From contig NZ_RZMX01000015.1 in the NCBI RefSeq assembly GCF_003992665.1, forward strand, positions 69,501 through 133,500: DNA of 64,000 nt, written 5' to 3'. Positions 9,708-17,491 of this stretch are shown piece after piece. The translations under genes and the position numbers were made by a program. Each line of letters opens with the position of its first letter. Position 1 is the stretch's first letter. Under the pieces are notes generated by a model, which saw only the letters and a program-made list of their open reading frames with translations, was not told where the DNA came from and made no database searches. This stretch comes from Pelagibacterium montanilacus (GTDB lineage Bacteria; Pseudomonadota; Alphaproteobacteria; Rhizobiales; Devosiaceae).

Positions 9708-9722
9708 TTAACACTGCGTTAA
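9708..9722 (+). promoter_or_regulatory. CtrA-type box, full consensus
   Basis: TTAACACTGCGTTAA fits TTAA-N7-TTAA exactly. CtrA is the cell-cycle response regulator that silences the Caulobacter origin through such boxes. A second, near-consensus box starts 39 bp further on. Function here is inferred. Confidence 0.65.
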
Positions 9723-9746
9723 CCAATATGGCGCCTGTGGGAATCG

Positions 9747-9761
9747 TTAACCTTTCGTTAG
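9747..9761 (+). promoter_or_regulatory. CtrA-type box, one mismatch
   Basis: TTAACCTTTCGTTAG fits TTAA-N7-TTAA with the last base changed. The first half reads TTAACC, the preferred CtrA half-site. Confidence 0.55.
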
Positions 9762-9799
9762 CATCTGTGGCGCTGGTGAGACTGCGCGCTTCCCCGCAC

Positions 9800-9808
9800 T
9801 TGTCCACA
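9800..9808 (+). promoter_or_regulatory. DnaA-box-like 9-mer
   Basis: TTGTCCACA differs from the DnaA box TTATCCACA at one position. An AT-rich stretch and TTTTCCACC follow within 20 bp. No perfect DnaA box is present in this gap. Confidence 0.5.
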
Positions 9809-9961
9809 CCCCACCAATTTTTTCCACCGCGTCCGGCCTGTTGATGGTCTTTGGGTCAGCGGGGAAAGATCGGCCGGTACTGGCGCTCTTGCCCATCGGG
9901 GGCAATCTCGGGGATAACACTGTGAATCATTGTCCCGCTCCGTGCTGCTAAAGGGTTATCA

Positions 9962-10549
9962 ATGCTGGTACTTGCCTCCAAAAGCCCCACCCGCAAAGCC
10001 CTTCTGGAAAACGCCGGCCTGCGTTTTGCGCTCGAGCCCGCGCAGATCGACGAGCGCGCGCTCGAGGCGTCCCTTCCCGATGCAACCGACCGGCGCGCGG
10101 TCGCGGTTGGCCTCGCCGAGCACAAGGCCCTTGCCGTCAGCGCCGCCCGCCCGCACGATCTGGTGATCGGGGCCGACCAGACCCTGGAATGCGAGGGACG
10201 GGAAATCCACAAGCCCGCCACCCTTGCCTATGCCACGGCCCAGCTCGCCGCGCTCGCCGGGCGTACCCACGCGCTCCATGCCGGGGTGGCGCTGGCCCGC
10301 GAGGGCCGGGTGCTCTGGACCCACGTCCAGTCCGCGCGCCTCACCATGAAGCCCTTCACCCGCGCCGAACTCGAGGCCGTGCTCGCGCTCGAAGGCGAGC
10401 GGGTCCTCACCTCGGTGGGTGGATATCGTCTCGAGGGTCCCTCCATCCGGCTCTTTGAGCGCATCGAGGGCGATTATTTCACCATTCTGGGCCTGCCGCT
10501 CCTGGCGCTGCTGTCCGTGCTTGGCCGGATCGCGCCCGAATCCCTCTAG
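9962..10549 (+). CDS. maf: Maf-family nucleotide pyrophosphatase
   Basis: Maf/HAM1-like nucleotide triphosphate pyrophosphatase; family members hydrolyse non-canonical or canonical NTPs and affect septum formation. The 195 residues start MLVLASKSPTRKALLENAGL, the standard family N-terminus. VIGADQTLECEGREIHKPA carries the catalytic aspartate and conserved lysine, and VGGYRLEGPSIRLFERIEGDY is the C-terminal signature. AAAGGG lies 7 nt before the ATG. It is the first gene right of the putative origin. In Caulobacter a pyruvate-dikinase regulator gene stands here before maf; it is absent. The TAG stop is the first triplet of a dispersed repeat. Confidence 0.92.
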   Translation: MLVLASKSPTRKALLENAGLRFALEPAQIDERALEASLPDATDRRAVAVGLAEHKALAVSAARPHDLVIGADQTLECEGREIHKPATLAYATAQLAALAGRTHALHAGVALAREGRVLWTHVQSARLTMKPFTRAELEAVLALEGERVLTSVGGYRLEGPSIRLFERIEGDYFTILGLPLLALLSVLGRIAPESL

Positions 10550-10622
10550 AGTGTTTCCAGCAAGAGTGGAAACACTTTTCCGCTTCGCAAACGCGACAAA
10601 TCAAAGACTTATAGCTCCTTTT
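10547..10622 (+). repeat. Dispersed intergenic element, copy 2 (3'-truncated)
   Basis: The element begins with the TAG stop of maf and contains GTGTTTCCAGCAAGAGTGGA, then CACTTTTCCGCTTCGCAAAC and GCGACAAATCAAAGACTTA. The usual right-hand TTCTGATTCAATCAGAA hairpin is missing. It fills the space between maf and aroE. Confidence 0.8.
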
Positions 10623-10647
10623 CTCTACCCCCAATCCAGGATTTTCC

Positions 10648-11493
10648 ATGGCCCGCGCCTTTGTCATCGGACACCCCATCGCGCATTCCAAATCTCCCGT
10701 CATCCACCGGTTCTGGCTCGACGCGCTGGGGATCGAGGGCAGCAGCTATGAGGCGATCGATGTCGCGCCCGGAGATCTCGAAGGCTTCATCGCGCGCCTG
10801 CGCGAAGGCGCCTTTGCGGGAGGCAATGTCACCATCCCCCACAAGGAGGCGGTGCTGGCGCTCTGCGACGACCTCGATCCCCTCGCCCGGCGCATCGGCG
10901 CGGTCAACACGCTTGTCGCCACCTCGGGCAGGGTCATGGGCCACAACACGGACTGCCCGGGCTTTCTCGCCAATCTCGACACGGGCGCCCCCGGCTGGAG
11001 CCAGGGGTTGGAGCGTGCCATCGTTCTGGGCGCGGGTGGGGCAGCCCGCGCCATCATCGTCGCGCTGATCGAGCGCGGCGTTCCCGAGATCGTCATCCTC
11101 AACCGCTCGCCAGACCGCGCCCATGGGCTTGCCCGGGAGCTGGGGGCCGGCCGCCAGGGCGTGGCCGCCGATGGGCTCGAGGCCTATGAGAGCCTTGCTC
11201 CAGGCACCGGCCTTCTGGTCAACACCACCGCGATCGGCATGGGCGGCAGCCGGTTCGACGCGCTCGACCCCGCACGTCTCGGTCAGGATGCGGTGGTCAA
11301 CGACATCGTCTACACCCCGCTCGAGACGGAACTGTTGCAAGCGGCGCACCGGGCTGGCAAGAGAACGGTGGATGGATTGGGCATGCTGCTCCATCAGGCG
11401 GTGCCCGGTTTTGCCGCCTGGTTCGGACAGACCCCGCAGGTCACGCCAGCGCTCCGCGATGCGGTGCTCGCGGCGATGGGAGACAAAAACTGA
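10648..11493 (+). CDS. aroE: Shikimate dehydrogenase
   Basis: NADP-dependent reduction of 3-dehydroshikimate to shikimate in aromatic amino-acid synthesis. The 281 residues show the substrate site GHPIAHSKSPVIHRFWL near the N-terminus, NVTIPHKEAVLALCDD with the catalytic lysine, and GAVNTL. The Rossmann dinucleotide motif is VLGAGGAARAIIVALIERG, and LGMLLHQAVPGFAAWFG is at the C-terminus. The ATG at 10648 has AGG upstream. It is followed after 4 bp by coaE, suggesting one transcript with coaE and dnaQ. Confidence 0.96.
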   Translation: MARAFVIGHPIAHSKSPVIHRFWLDALGIEGSSYEAIDVAPGDLEGFIARLREGAFAGGNVTIPHKEAVLALCDDLDPLARRIGAVNTLVATSGRVMGHNTDCPGFLANLDTGAPGWSQGLERAIVLGAGGAARAIIVALIERGVPEIVILNRSPDRAHGLARELGAGRQGVAADGLEAYESLAPGTGLLVNTTAIGMGGSRFDALDPARLGQDAVVNDIVYTPLETELLQAAHRAGKRTVDGLGMLLHQAVPGFAAWFGQTPQVTPALRDAVLAAMGDKN

Positions 11494-11497
11494 GATC

Positions 11498-12094
11498 ATG
11501 CTGCGCATAGGGCTCACCGGGTCGATAGCGACCGGAAAGACAACGGTTCTCAAGGCGTTCGAGGAGGAAGGGATCCCCACCTATTCCGCCGATGCGGCCG
11601 TCCATGAGCTTTACGCGGGCGAAGCGGCCCCCACGCTCGAAACCATGTTCCCCGGCGTCGTGCGCGAGGGCCGGGTCGATCGCTCGGCGCTCTCGGCCAT
11701 GCTCTCGCAAGCCCCCGAGAGGGTCGCCGAACTCGAAGCGGTGGTCCATCCCATGGTCCGCGACAAGGCCCAGGCGTTTTTCGATGCCGCCGAAGCCGAG
11801 GGGGCCCCGATGGCCGTGGTCGAGATCCCGCTGCTGTTTGAGACCGGCTCGCGCTATCCCCTCGACGTCGTGGTGGTCACCCATTGCGCGCCAGAGACCC
11901 TGCGTGCCCGCGCGCTGGCGCGGCCCAACATGACCGGTGCCAAGCTCGACATGATCCTCGCGCGCCAGATGTCACAGGACGAAAAGCGTGGACTGGCCGA
12001 CCACCTGATTGACACCTCGGGGACCATGGACGACACACTGGGAAGGACGAGGGCGCTCATCGAAGCCCTCAAGGCCCAGAGCACCGCCTCCTGA
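11498..12094 (+). CDS. coaE: Dephospho-CoA kinase
   Basis: Last step of coenzyme A synthesis, phosphorylating the 3'-hydroxyl of dephospho-CoA. The 198-residue protein starts MLRIGLTGSIATGKTTVLKA with the P-loop at residues 8-15, then IPTYSADAAVHELY with the substrate-binding aspartate, VVEIPLLFETG, and the lid sequence MILARQMSQDEKRGLADHLI. The frame extends further upstream inside aroE, but the ATG at 11498 is the family start. The spacing to aroE is 4 bp. Confidence 0.96.
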   Translation: MLRIGLTGSIATGKTTVLKAFEEEGIPTYSADAAVHELYAGEAAPTLETMFPGVVREGRVDRSALSAMLSQAPERVAELEAVVHPMVRDKAQAFFDAAEAEGAPMAVVEIPLLFETGSRYPLDVVVVTHCAPETLRARALARPNMTGAKLDMILARQMSQDEKRGLADHLIDTSGTMDDTLGRTRALIEALKAQSTAS

Positions 12095-12127
12095 GCGGGC
12101 GCGCCGAACCGGACGTCAAGGCAAGCC

Positions 12128-12823
12128 ATGCGTGAGATCGTTCTCGATACCGAGACCACCGGCCTTTCTCCCGCCGAGGGGCACCGGGTTGTCGAGATCG
12201 GCTGCGTCGAGCTCATCAACCACGTGCCCACCGGTCGGCACCACCACATCTATATCAATCCCCGGCGCGACATGCCCGAGGAAGCCTTCCGCGTCCACGG
12301 GCTTTCCGAGCAGTTTCTCAGCGACAAGCCGCTCTTTGCCGATCTGGCCGACCGCTTTCTCGATTTCATCGGAGACGATACCCTCGTCATCCACAACGCG
12401 CCCTTCGACATGGGCTTTCTCAATGCCGAGCTCGAATGGGCGTCGCGCGCGCGGCTCTCCAACCCCGTGATCGATACGGTTGCGCTCGCCCGCAAGGTCC
12501 ATCCGGGCGCGCGCGTCAGCCTGGATGCGCTTTGCCGGCACTACGGCATCGACAATTCGAGGCGCACGCTCCACGGCGCCCTGCTCGACAGCGAAATCCT
12601 GGCGGAGGTCTATCTCGAGCTCATTGGCGGGCGGCAGGTGGGCCTTGCGCTCGCGGACCGCTCGGGCCGCCAGGGCGAGGGAACCCAAACCCCGCAGGGC
12701 CCCGCGCGCCAGCGCCCCGCCCCGCTGCCCGCCCGGCTCGATGCCAACCAGGCCAGGCAGCACGCCGCCTTCATCGCTGAGATGGGCGAGAAGGCTCTCT
12801 GGTCGCGTTACGGCCAAAGCTGA
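12128..12823 (+). CDS. dnaQ: DNA polymerase III epsilon subunit (3'-5' proofreading exonuclease)
   Basis: DEDDh-type proofreading exonuclease of the replicase. In 231 residues the Exo I motif VLDTETTG (D7, E9) is followed by Exo II HNAPFDMGFLNAEL near residue 95 and Exo III HGALLDSEILAEVYLEL near 155-170. A Pro/Gln-rich linker and a C-terminal segment that normally contacts the alpha subunit complete it. AAGG lies about 7 nt upstream of the ATG. It is the last gene of the aroE-coaE-dnaQ run and is followed by a strong GC hairpin before convergent secB. Confidence 0.96.
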   Translation: MREIVLDTETTGLSPAEGHRVVEIGCVELINHVPTGRHHHIYINPRRDMPEEAFRVHGLSEQFLSDKPLFADLADRFLDFIGDDTLVIHNAPFDMGFLNAELEWASRARLSNPVIDTVALARKVHPGARVSLDALCRHYGIDNSRRTLHGALLDSEILAEVYLELIGGRQVGLALADRSGRQGEGTQTPQGPARQRPAPLPARLDANQARQHAAFIAEMGEKALWSRYGQS

Positions 12824-12842
12824 GCCTGTTGCGGAAACACGA

Positions 12843-12871
12843 AGGCCCCGGCTCGCTGTGAACCGGGGCCT
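12843..12871. terminator. Hairpin between convergent dnaQ and secB
   Basis: AGGCCCCGG (12843-12851) pairs with CCGGGGCCT (12863-12871) around an 11-nt loop. There is no clear T-tract on either strand, so termination efficiency is uncertain, but the position between converging genes fits. Confidence 0.6.
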
Positions 12872-12901
12872 CGAGCGTTTCGTCGCCCTGCGGGATGCCG
12901 A

Positions 12902-13465
12902 TCAGTTGACGGTCGGAGTGTCCTCGCCGCCGTTGGCGTTCCCGGCCGCGTCTGCGTCTTCACCCTGCTGCTTGCGGCGCTCTGCGGCGGCCGCAAGGTT
13001 GCGCCGGTAGAGTGCAAGGAAGTCGAAGGGCTCGAGCATCAGGGGGGGGAAGCCGCCCGACTGGATGGTGGTCGCCAGAATCTGGCGCGCGAACGGGAAG
13101 ATCATGCGCGGGGCTTCAACCATCAATAGCACGCCGAGCTGGTTTTCCGGCACGTTCTGCACCCGGAACAGGCCGCCATAGACCATCTCGACCGCATAGA
13201 CGACCTTGCCTTCGCGCTCGGTCTTGACCGTCAGGCCCAGTTCCACCGCATAGACTTCGTCGGACTGCTTCTTGACCTGGACGTTGATGTTGACGTTGGC
13301 CGCGGGCTGCTGGCCCTGGGTGACCATGGAGGTGGGCGCATTGGGGTTCTCAAAGCTCAGATCCCGAATGTACTGGCCCACGATACCGAACCTGGACCCC
13401 TGCTGGGCTTCACCGGCCCCGGAGTTGGCCGTGGCTTCGGGAGAAGAGTTGCTGTCGTCTGCCAT
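12902..13465 (-). CDS. secB: Protein-export chaperone SecB
   Basis: Tetrameric cytoplasmic chaperone that keeps preproteins unfolded and hands them to SecA. The 187 residues are longer than the ~155 of E. coli because of a polar N-terminal extension of about 25 residues and an acidic, Gly/Asn-rich tail. The core shows IVGQYIRDLSFENPNAP, VYAVELGLTVKTEREGKVVY and the signature APRMIFPFARQILATTIQSGGFPPL. No convincing ribosome-binding site is visible before the ATG. A dispersed repeat lies just upstream. Confidence 0.95.
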   Translation of the reverse strand: MADDSNSSPEATANSGAGEAQQGSRFGIVGQYIRDLSFENPNAPTSMVTQGQQPAANVNINVQVKKQSDEVYAVELGLTVKTEREGKVVYAVEMVYGGLFRVQNVPENQLGVLLMVEAPRMIFPFARQILATTIQSGGFPPLMLEPFDFLALYRRNLAAAAERRKQQGEDADAAGNANGGEDTPTVN

Positions 13466-13500
13466 TGCGGGAGGTTCCCTTTTTTCTGCGTGTTGGCGAG

Positions 13501-13606
13501 CTAGAGCATATTCTGTTCTGATGGAATCGGAGCAGGAGCTCTAAGTCCTTGATTTTGCGCGTTTCCGAATCGGAAAAGTGGTTCACGTTTCCTGGAAACG
13601 CTCTGA
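13501..13606 (-). repeat. Dispersed intergenic element, copy 3 (full length, inverted)
   Basis: Read on the minus strand, this copy runs from CAGAGCGTTTCCAGGAAACG through CACTTTTCCGATTCGGAAAC and GATTCCATCAGAAC to a terminal ATATGCTCTAG. It shows the complete right end of the family. It lies between fxsA and secB, both on the minus strand, so it is within or upstream of the secB promoter region rather than at a stop codon. Confidence 0.8.
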
Positions 13607-13724
13607 TGGGTTGCAGCGGCCGGTGCGCGGTGGCCGCGCACGCGGCGCCGATGGCCGGAATTTGGCAAGCTGGCTAGCACTTTTGCTTATGCGGGACAAG
13701 GCGAACGCGCCCCGCGCAGGGCGC

Positions 13725-14156
13725 TCAGCGGTATTCGTCCTCATCGAGATCGATGGCCTTGGGCGCCGACCCGGTCCGTCCCGAGGGCGAATATGTCGTC
13801 ACCACCACCATATTGCGGCTCAAGGCATCAAAGAGCGCATGCCGGAGCGGTGGGATGAGCAGCAGCAACCCCACGAGGTCGGAAAAAAAGCCGGGCACCA
13901 GAAGCAGCAGTCCGGCAAGCGCCAGCAGCATGGCGTCGGCGAACTGGCGCGCCGGCACCTCCCCGCGCGCCATCATCGCGCGGGTATCGAGCAACAGCCC
14001 GACGCCCTGGATGCGAAGCATCAGGATGCCGAAGGCCGCGGTCAGGATCGTGGCGCCGATCGTGGCGAGCACCCCGATCTCCCCGCCCACCCAGATGAAT
14101 CCGGCGATTTCGATGAACGGCAGCGCGAGGATGAAAATCAGTATGATCCGGGCCAT
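13725..14156 (-). CDS. fxsA: FxsA-family membrane protein
   Basis: Small inner-membrane protein of the FxsA family; E. coli FxsA relieves F-plasmid exclusion of phage T7, but its housekeeping role is unknown. The 143 residues contain about three hydrophobic segments: ARIILIFILALPFIEIAGF, IGATILTAAFGILMLR and LLALAGLLLLVPGFFSDLVG. The last is the hallmark of the family. An acidic C-terminus follows. I chose MARIILIF at 14156 rather than the 14189 start because the 11 extra residues do not fit. It diverges from the Tim44-domain gene, the usual arrangement near secB. Confidence 0.85.
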   Translation of the reverse strand: MARIILIFILALPFIEIAGFIWVGGEIGVLATIGATILTAAFGILMLRIQGVGLLLDTRAMMARGEVPARQFADAMLLALAGLLLLVPGFFSDLVGLLLLIPPLRHALFDALSRNMVVVTTYSPSGRTGSAPKAIDLDEDEYR

Positions 14157-14262
14157 GAAAAAGTCCGTTCCCTTCGATACCGGCCGCACGCGCGTGCGGT
14201 TACCGGGTTGGCTTTCGCCCGCCAGCGGACGGGTGCGATGGGGCCCTCTTCACATAGGGTTC

Positions 14263-14314
14263 ACCATCTGGCCGAGCGAGATGGTTTGCGAGGCCGCCCG
14301 TACTTATATATAGG
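14263..14314 (+). promoter_or_regulatory. Inverted repeat and candidate promoter between fxsA and the Tim44-domain gene
   Basis: ACCATCT and AGATGGT form a perfect 7-bp inverted repeat at 14263-14285 with a 9-nt spacer. It abuts a candidate sigma-70 promoter for the plus strand: TTGCGA at 14286-14291, a 17-bp spacer, TATAGG at 14309-14314 within a run of TATATATA. The pair could be an operator and promoter. No regulator is known. Confidence 0.4.
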
Positions 14315-14391
14315 TCACCCATTGCCGGACTGCGACCCTTGTGCTGGCCGGCACCATGCCAAATGACCCCCGGGAGGGAAAGCCGACGCCA

Positions 14392-15111
14392 ATGGGTGAG
14401 TTTCTCGATTTTCCGACCATCATCGTCATCATCGTCGCCATCGTCGTTCTGTTGCGGCTGCGTTCGGTTCTTGGAACCCGCACGGGCAATGAGCGTCCGC
14501 CCTCGCCGCGCTACGAAAACATCTCGCGCAAGCGCGAGGACAAGGACGACACGGTCGTCCAGATGCCCACCCGCAAGCCCCAGCCCGATGATGCGGACGC
14601 CGAGCGCTTCCAGCGCAAGCGCGAAGCGGAGATCGAAAAATTTTCCAACGGCGACGAAGCCATTGCCCGCGGGCTGTCCGATATCGCGGAAGCGGACCCC
14701 GCCTTCTCACCCAAGCAGTTCATCGAAGGCGCCAAATCCGCCTACGAGATGATCGTCACCGCCTTTGCCGCGGGCGATCGCAAGACGCTCAAGATGCTGC
14801 TCGACAAGGAAGTCTATGACAGCTTCGAAGCGGCGATCGCCGAGCGCGAAGCCGCCGGCCAGACGGTCGAGTTCACCTTTGTGGGGCTCAACAACATCGT
14901 CTTCACCGAGGTCGAGCTCGACAAGCGCAACGCCGTGGTCTCGCTCCGGATCGACGCGGAAGTGGTCTCTGTGACCCATGACGCGCAGGGCGAAGTGCTC
15001 GAGGGCACGCCCGGCCAGGTTGTGCCCATTGCCGACGAATGGACCTTCATGCGCAACACCCGCGCCCGCGATCCCAACTGGAAGCTCGTCGCCACCGACG
15101 ATCTCGAATAG
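14392..15111 (+). CDS. Tim44/TimA domain membrane-anchored protein
   Basis: Alphaproteobacterial relative of mitochondrial Tim44. An N-terminal membrane anchor (FPTIIVIIVAIVVLLRLRSV, about residues 6-25) is followed by the typical RTGNERPP, a charged linker, and a C-terminal Tim44-like domain from about residue 110 (FIEGAKSAYEMIVTAFAAGD) to EWTFMRNTRARDPNWKLVATDD at the end. The exact role in bacteria is unsettled; involvement in membrane protein transport is inferred from homology. I chose the ATG at 14392 over the GTG at 14341; GGAGGG lies 13 nt upstream. A murein transglycosylase gene (mltA) often follows in related genomes and is absent here. Confidence 0.88.
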   Translation: MGEFLDFPTIIVIIVAIVVLLRLRSVLGTRTGNERPPSPRYENISRKREDKDDTVVQMPTRKPQPDDADAERFQRKREAEIEKFSNGDEAIARGLSDIAEADPAFSPKQFIEGAKSAYEMIVTAFAAGDRKTLKMLLDKEVYDSFEAAIAEREAAGQTVEFTFVGLNNIVFTEVELDKRNAVVSLRIDAEVVSVTHDAQGEVLEGTPGQVVPIADEWTFMRNTRARDPNWKLVATDDLE

Positions 15112-15144
15112 CGCCGTCCTCCGCCCGGCCATGAGGGGACATCG

Positions 15145-15753
15145 ATGCAACGCAAGCCGAAACAGGGACGCGCGGGCGGCCTGAGCCCCGGAGACATCAC
15201 CATCTGGGATGCGGTGGGCCGGACCGTGGACCCCCTCTCCCGGCGCAAGACCGCCGATCCCCGGGCCTTTCTCGAAAAGCTCGGGGATCCGGCGCCCGCC
15301 CCGCTGGCCGGAAAGCGGGGCGCTTCGGTCACGCCCTCGCCCGCCCCGTTCAATCCCCCGCCGGCGCCCAGGGGCCCCCGCCGTGATCCCGCAAAGCGCG
15401 CGATCGAGCCGGGGCTGCGCCGCCGGGTGGAAAAGGGCCGCGTTCCCATCGACGCCACCCTCGATCTGCACGGCATGACCCAGGATCGCGCCCGCGCGCG
15501 TCTCGAGCGCTTCGTTCACGACACTGTCGGCCGCGGTTACCGCACCGTTCTGGTCATTACCGGCAAGGGCTTGAAGAAAACCGGCTATCTACAGATCGAG
15601 CGCCAGGGCGTGTTGCGCACCATGGTGCCCATCTGGCTGACCGATCCGGGGCTGTCGGCTCTGGTATCGGGCTGGGAGCCCGCCCATGTGGGTCATGGGG
15701 GGGAAGGGGCGCTCTATGTGCGTCTCAAGCGGCGCCGGGATGAACGCTGGTGA
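15145..15753 (+). CDS. Smr/MutS2-C domain protein
   Basis: Soluble 202-residue protein with a C-terminal Smr domain, a nuclease-like fold found in DNA and ribosome quality-control proteins. A Pro/Arg-rich N-terminal half is followed by IDATLDLHGMTQDRARARLE (the DLHG motif near residue 112) and TVLVITGKGLKKTGYLQ (the TGKG motif near 135-138), ending in [20 protein letters not shown] lies 6 nt before the ATG. The stop overlaps the next gene's start (GTGA). The substrate is unknown for this subfamily. Confidence 0.9.
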   Translation: MQRKPKQGRAGGLSPGDITIWDAVGRTVDPLSRRKTADPRAFLEKLGDPAPAPLAGKRGASVTPSPAPFNPPPAPRGPRRDPAKRAIEPGLRRRVEKGRVPIDATLDLHGMTQDRARARLERFVHDTVGRGYRTVLVITGKGLKKTGYLQIERQGVLRTMVPIWLTDPGLSALVSGWEPAHVGHGGEGALYVRLKRRRDERW

Positions 15754-16115
15754 CCCCGCTGGGCCAGAAGCTGCGCCGCATGCGCGCCGAACGCGGCATC
15801 GCGCTCAAGGACATGGCCGCCGCGCTCAAGGTCTCGAGCGCCTATCTCTCGGCGCTCGAACACGGCCGGCGCGGCAAGCCCACCTGGTACCTCGTGCAGC
15901 GCATCATTGCCTATTTCAATGTCATCTGGGACGAGGCCGAAGAACTCCAGCGCCTCGCCGAGATCTCCGACCCCAAGATTTCCATCGATACCGGCGGGCT
16001 GGCGCCCGAGGCCACCGAGCTCACCAACCGGCTCGCGCAGTCCATCGGGACACTGTCCGAGGAGGATCTTCGCGCGCTGGTCACCGAGGTGCGGCGCCGG
16101 GCCGCGCGCTCATAG
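15750..16115 (+). CDS. Small helix-turn-helix (XRE/Cro) protein
   Basis: A 121-residue DNA-binding protein. The HTH spans about residues 5-60: [20 protein letters not shown] then [22 protein letters not shown]-terminal helical tail contains [21 protein letters not shown]. The GTG start at 15750 overlaps the Smr gene's TGA, so the two are translationally coupled. This Smr-HTH pair next to hslUV is common in Hyphomicrobiales. The target genes are unknown. Its TAG stop overlaps the hslU stop on the other strand, so the two genes converge with a 6-bp overlap. Confidence 0.88.
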   Translation: MTPLGQKLRRMRAERGIALKDMAAALKVSSAYLSALEHGRRGKPTWYLVQRIIAYFNVIWDEAEELQRLAEISDPKISIDTGGLAPEATELTNRLAQSIGTLSEEDLRALVTEVRRRAARS

Positions 16116-17423
16116 AACGTACCGCGAGAGGTCGGCGTCCCCGGCCATCCGGCCCACCGTGTCGCGCACCCGGTCCCCATCGATCGTCACCGTGGTGCCC
16201 GCCCGGTCCGGCGCGTCAAACGAGATGTCCTCGACCAGTTTCTCGAGCACCGTCTGGAGCCGCCGCGCGCCGATGTTCTCGACGCTGGAATTGACCGAAA
16301 CCGCCACGTCCGCCACCGCCTCGATGGCGTCGGGGGTAAATTCAAGGATGACGTCTTCGGCTCCCATCAGCGCCACATACTGCCGGATCAGGGAATATTC
16401 GGTGTCCGAGAGGATCTTGATGAAATCGTCGCGGGTCAGCGCCTTGAGTTCCACCCGGATCGGCAGACGCCCCTGCAGTTCGGGCAAAAGGTCCGAGGGC
16501 TTGGCCACGTGAAAGGCGCCCGAGGCGATGAACAGGATGTGGTCGGTCTTGACCGGACCGTACTTGGTCGCAACCGTCGTGCCTTCGATCAGCGGCAACA
16601 GGTCGCGCTGCACGCCTTCGCGCGAAACGTCCCCGCCCCCGCGGCCTTCGCGCACGCAGATCTTGTCGATCTCGTCGAGAAAGACGATGCCGTGGTTTTC
16701 CACCAATTCGATCGCCTCGCTGGTCAGCTTGTCCTGGTCGAGCAGCTTGTCGGCTTCCTCGTTGATCAGGATCTCGTAGCTGTCCTTGACCTTGACGGTG
16801 CGCTTTTGCGGCTTGCCCCCGAAGGCCTTGCCCAGCATGTCCGAGAGATTGATCATGCCAGCCCCCCCACCGGGCATGCCGGGGATTTCGAACATCGGGG
16901 TGCCGCCCGACTGGCCGGTGACCTCGATCTCGATGTCCTTGTCGTCGAGCTCGTTGCTGCGCAGCTTCTTGCGGAAGGCTTCGCGTGTTGCAGGGGTCGC
17001 TGACTGCCCGACCAGGGCGTCGATCACCCGCTCCTCGGCATTGAGATGGGCCTTGGCTTTGACCTCGGCGCGGCGCTTGTCCTTGAGCAGCGACAGCCCC
17101 GATTCAACGAGATCGCGGATGATCTGTTCGACGTCCCGGCCCACATAGCCCACTTCGGTGAACTTGGTGGCCTCGATCTTGATGAAGGGCGCCTGGGCCA
17201 GCCGCGCCAGCCGACGCGAAATCTCGGTCTTGCCCACCCCGGTCGGCCCGATCATCAGGATGTTCTTGGGCGTCACCTCGCGGCGGATGTCCTCGGGAAG
17301 CTGCTGGCGCCGCCAGCGGTTGCGCAGCGCAATGGCCACCGCGCGTTTGGCTTCGGCCTGGCCGATGATGAAGCGGTCGAGTTCGGATACGATCTCGCGG
17401 GGCGAGAAATTGGCGTCTGTCAT
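16110..17423 (-). CDS. hslU: ATP-dependent protease ATPase subunit HslU (ClpY)
   Basis: AAA+ unfoldase of the HslUV protease. The 437 residues start [20 protein letters not shown]. Walker A is [16 protein letters not shown], preceded by the VTPKNILM segment and followed by the pore motif [14 protein letters not shown]. The intermediate domain lies around residues 110-240, and Walker B is [12 protein letters not shown]. The C-terminus ends DLSRYVL, the tail that inserts into HslV. The open frame continues far upstream, but the ATG at 17423 is the family start. hslV lies 68 bp upstream on the same strand. Confidence 0.97.
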   Translation of the reverse strand: MTDANFSPREIVSELDRFIIGQAEAKRAVAIALRNRWRRQQLPEDIRREVTPKNILMIGPTGVGKTEISRRLARLAQAPFIKIEATKFTEVGYVGRDVEQIIRDLVESGLSLLKDKRRAEVKAKAHLNAEERVIDALVGQSATPATREAFRKKLRSNELDDKDIEIEVTGQSGGTPMFEIPGMPGGGAGMINLSDMLGKAFGGKPQKRTVKVKDSYEILINEEADKLLDQDKLTSEAIELVENHGIVFLDEIDKICVREGRGGGDVSREGVQRDLLPLIEGTTVATKYGPVKTDHILFIASGAFHVAKPSDLLPELQGRLPIRVELKALTRDDFIKILSDTEYSLIRQYVALMGAEDVILEFTPDAIEAVADVAVSVNSSVENIGARRLQTVLEKLVEDISFDAPDRAGTTVTIDGDRVRDTVGRMAGDADLSRYVL

Positions 17424-17491
17424 GGCACTCGCATTTCGTAAAGATGCGGAAAAGGGGCGAAAGCGGGGCTCGCTCGGGCTTCCGGCTCGCG

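Larger units (their letters stand above)
9518..9961. other. Candidate chromosomal replication origin (oriC), hemE-maf gap
   Basis: A 444-bp gap between divergent hemE and maf with no plausible gene. It holds two CtrA-type boxes (9708-9722, 9747-9761), a DnaA-box-like 9-mer at 9800-9808, weaker ones at 9820-9828 (TTTTCCACC) and 9909-9917 on the minus strand (TTATCCCCG), an AT-rich stretch at 9541-9592, and an inverted repeat AGAGTC-N6-GACTCT at 9546-9563. In Caulobacter the origin lies beside hemE, with parAB-rsmG-mnmG on one side and maf-aroE-coaE-dnaQ on the other, the arrangement seen here. The origin call is inference from context plus motifs. The region must also contain the hemE promoter and the maf ribosome-binding site (AAAGGG). 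Confidence 0.7.

Noticed and set aside
9909-9917. TTATCCCCG on the minus strand as a true DnaA box
   Set aside because: Two mismatches at positions normally important for DnaA. Listed only as a weak look-alike within the origin candidate.
4159-16511. CACGTG sequences at 4159, 8427 and 16506 as further parS sites
   Set aside because: Their flanks (TCCACGTGAT, ATCACGTGGA, GCCACGTGAA) do not keep the symmetric TTCACGTGAA core. They are ordinary coding sequence.
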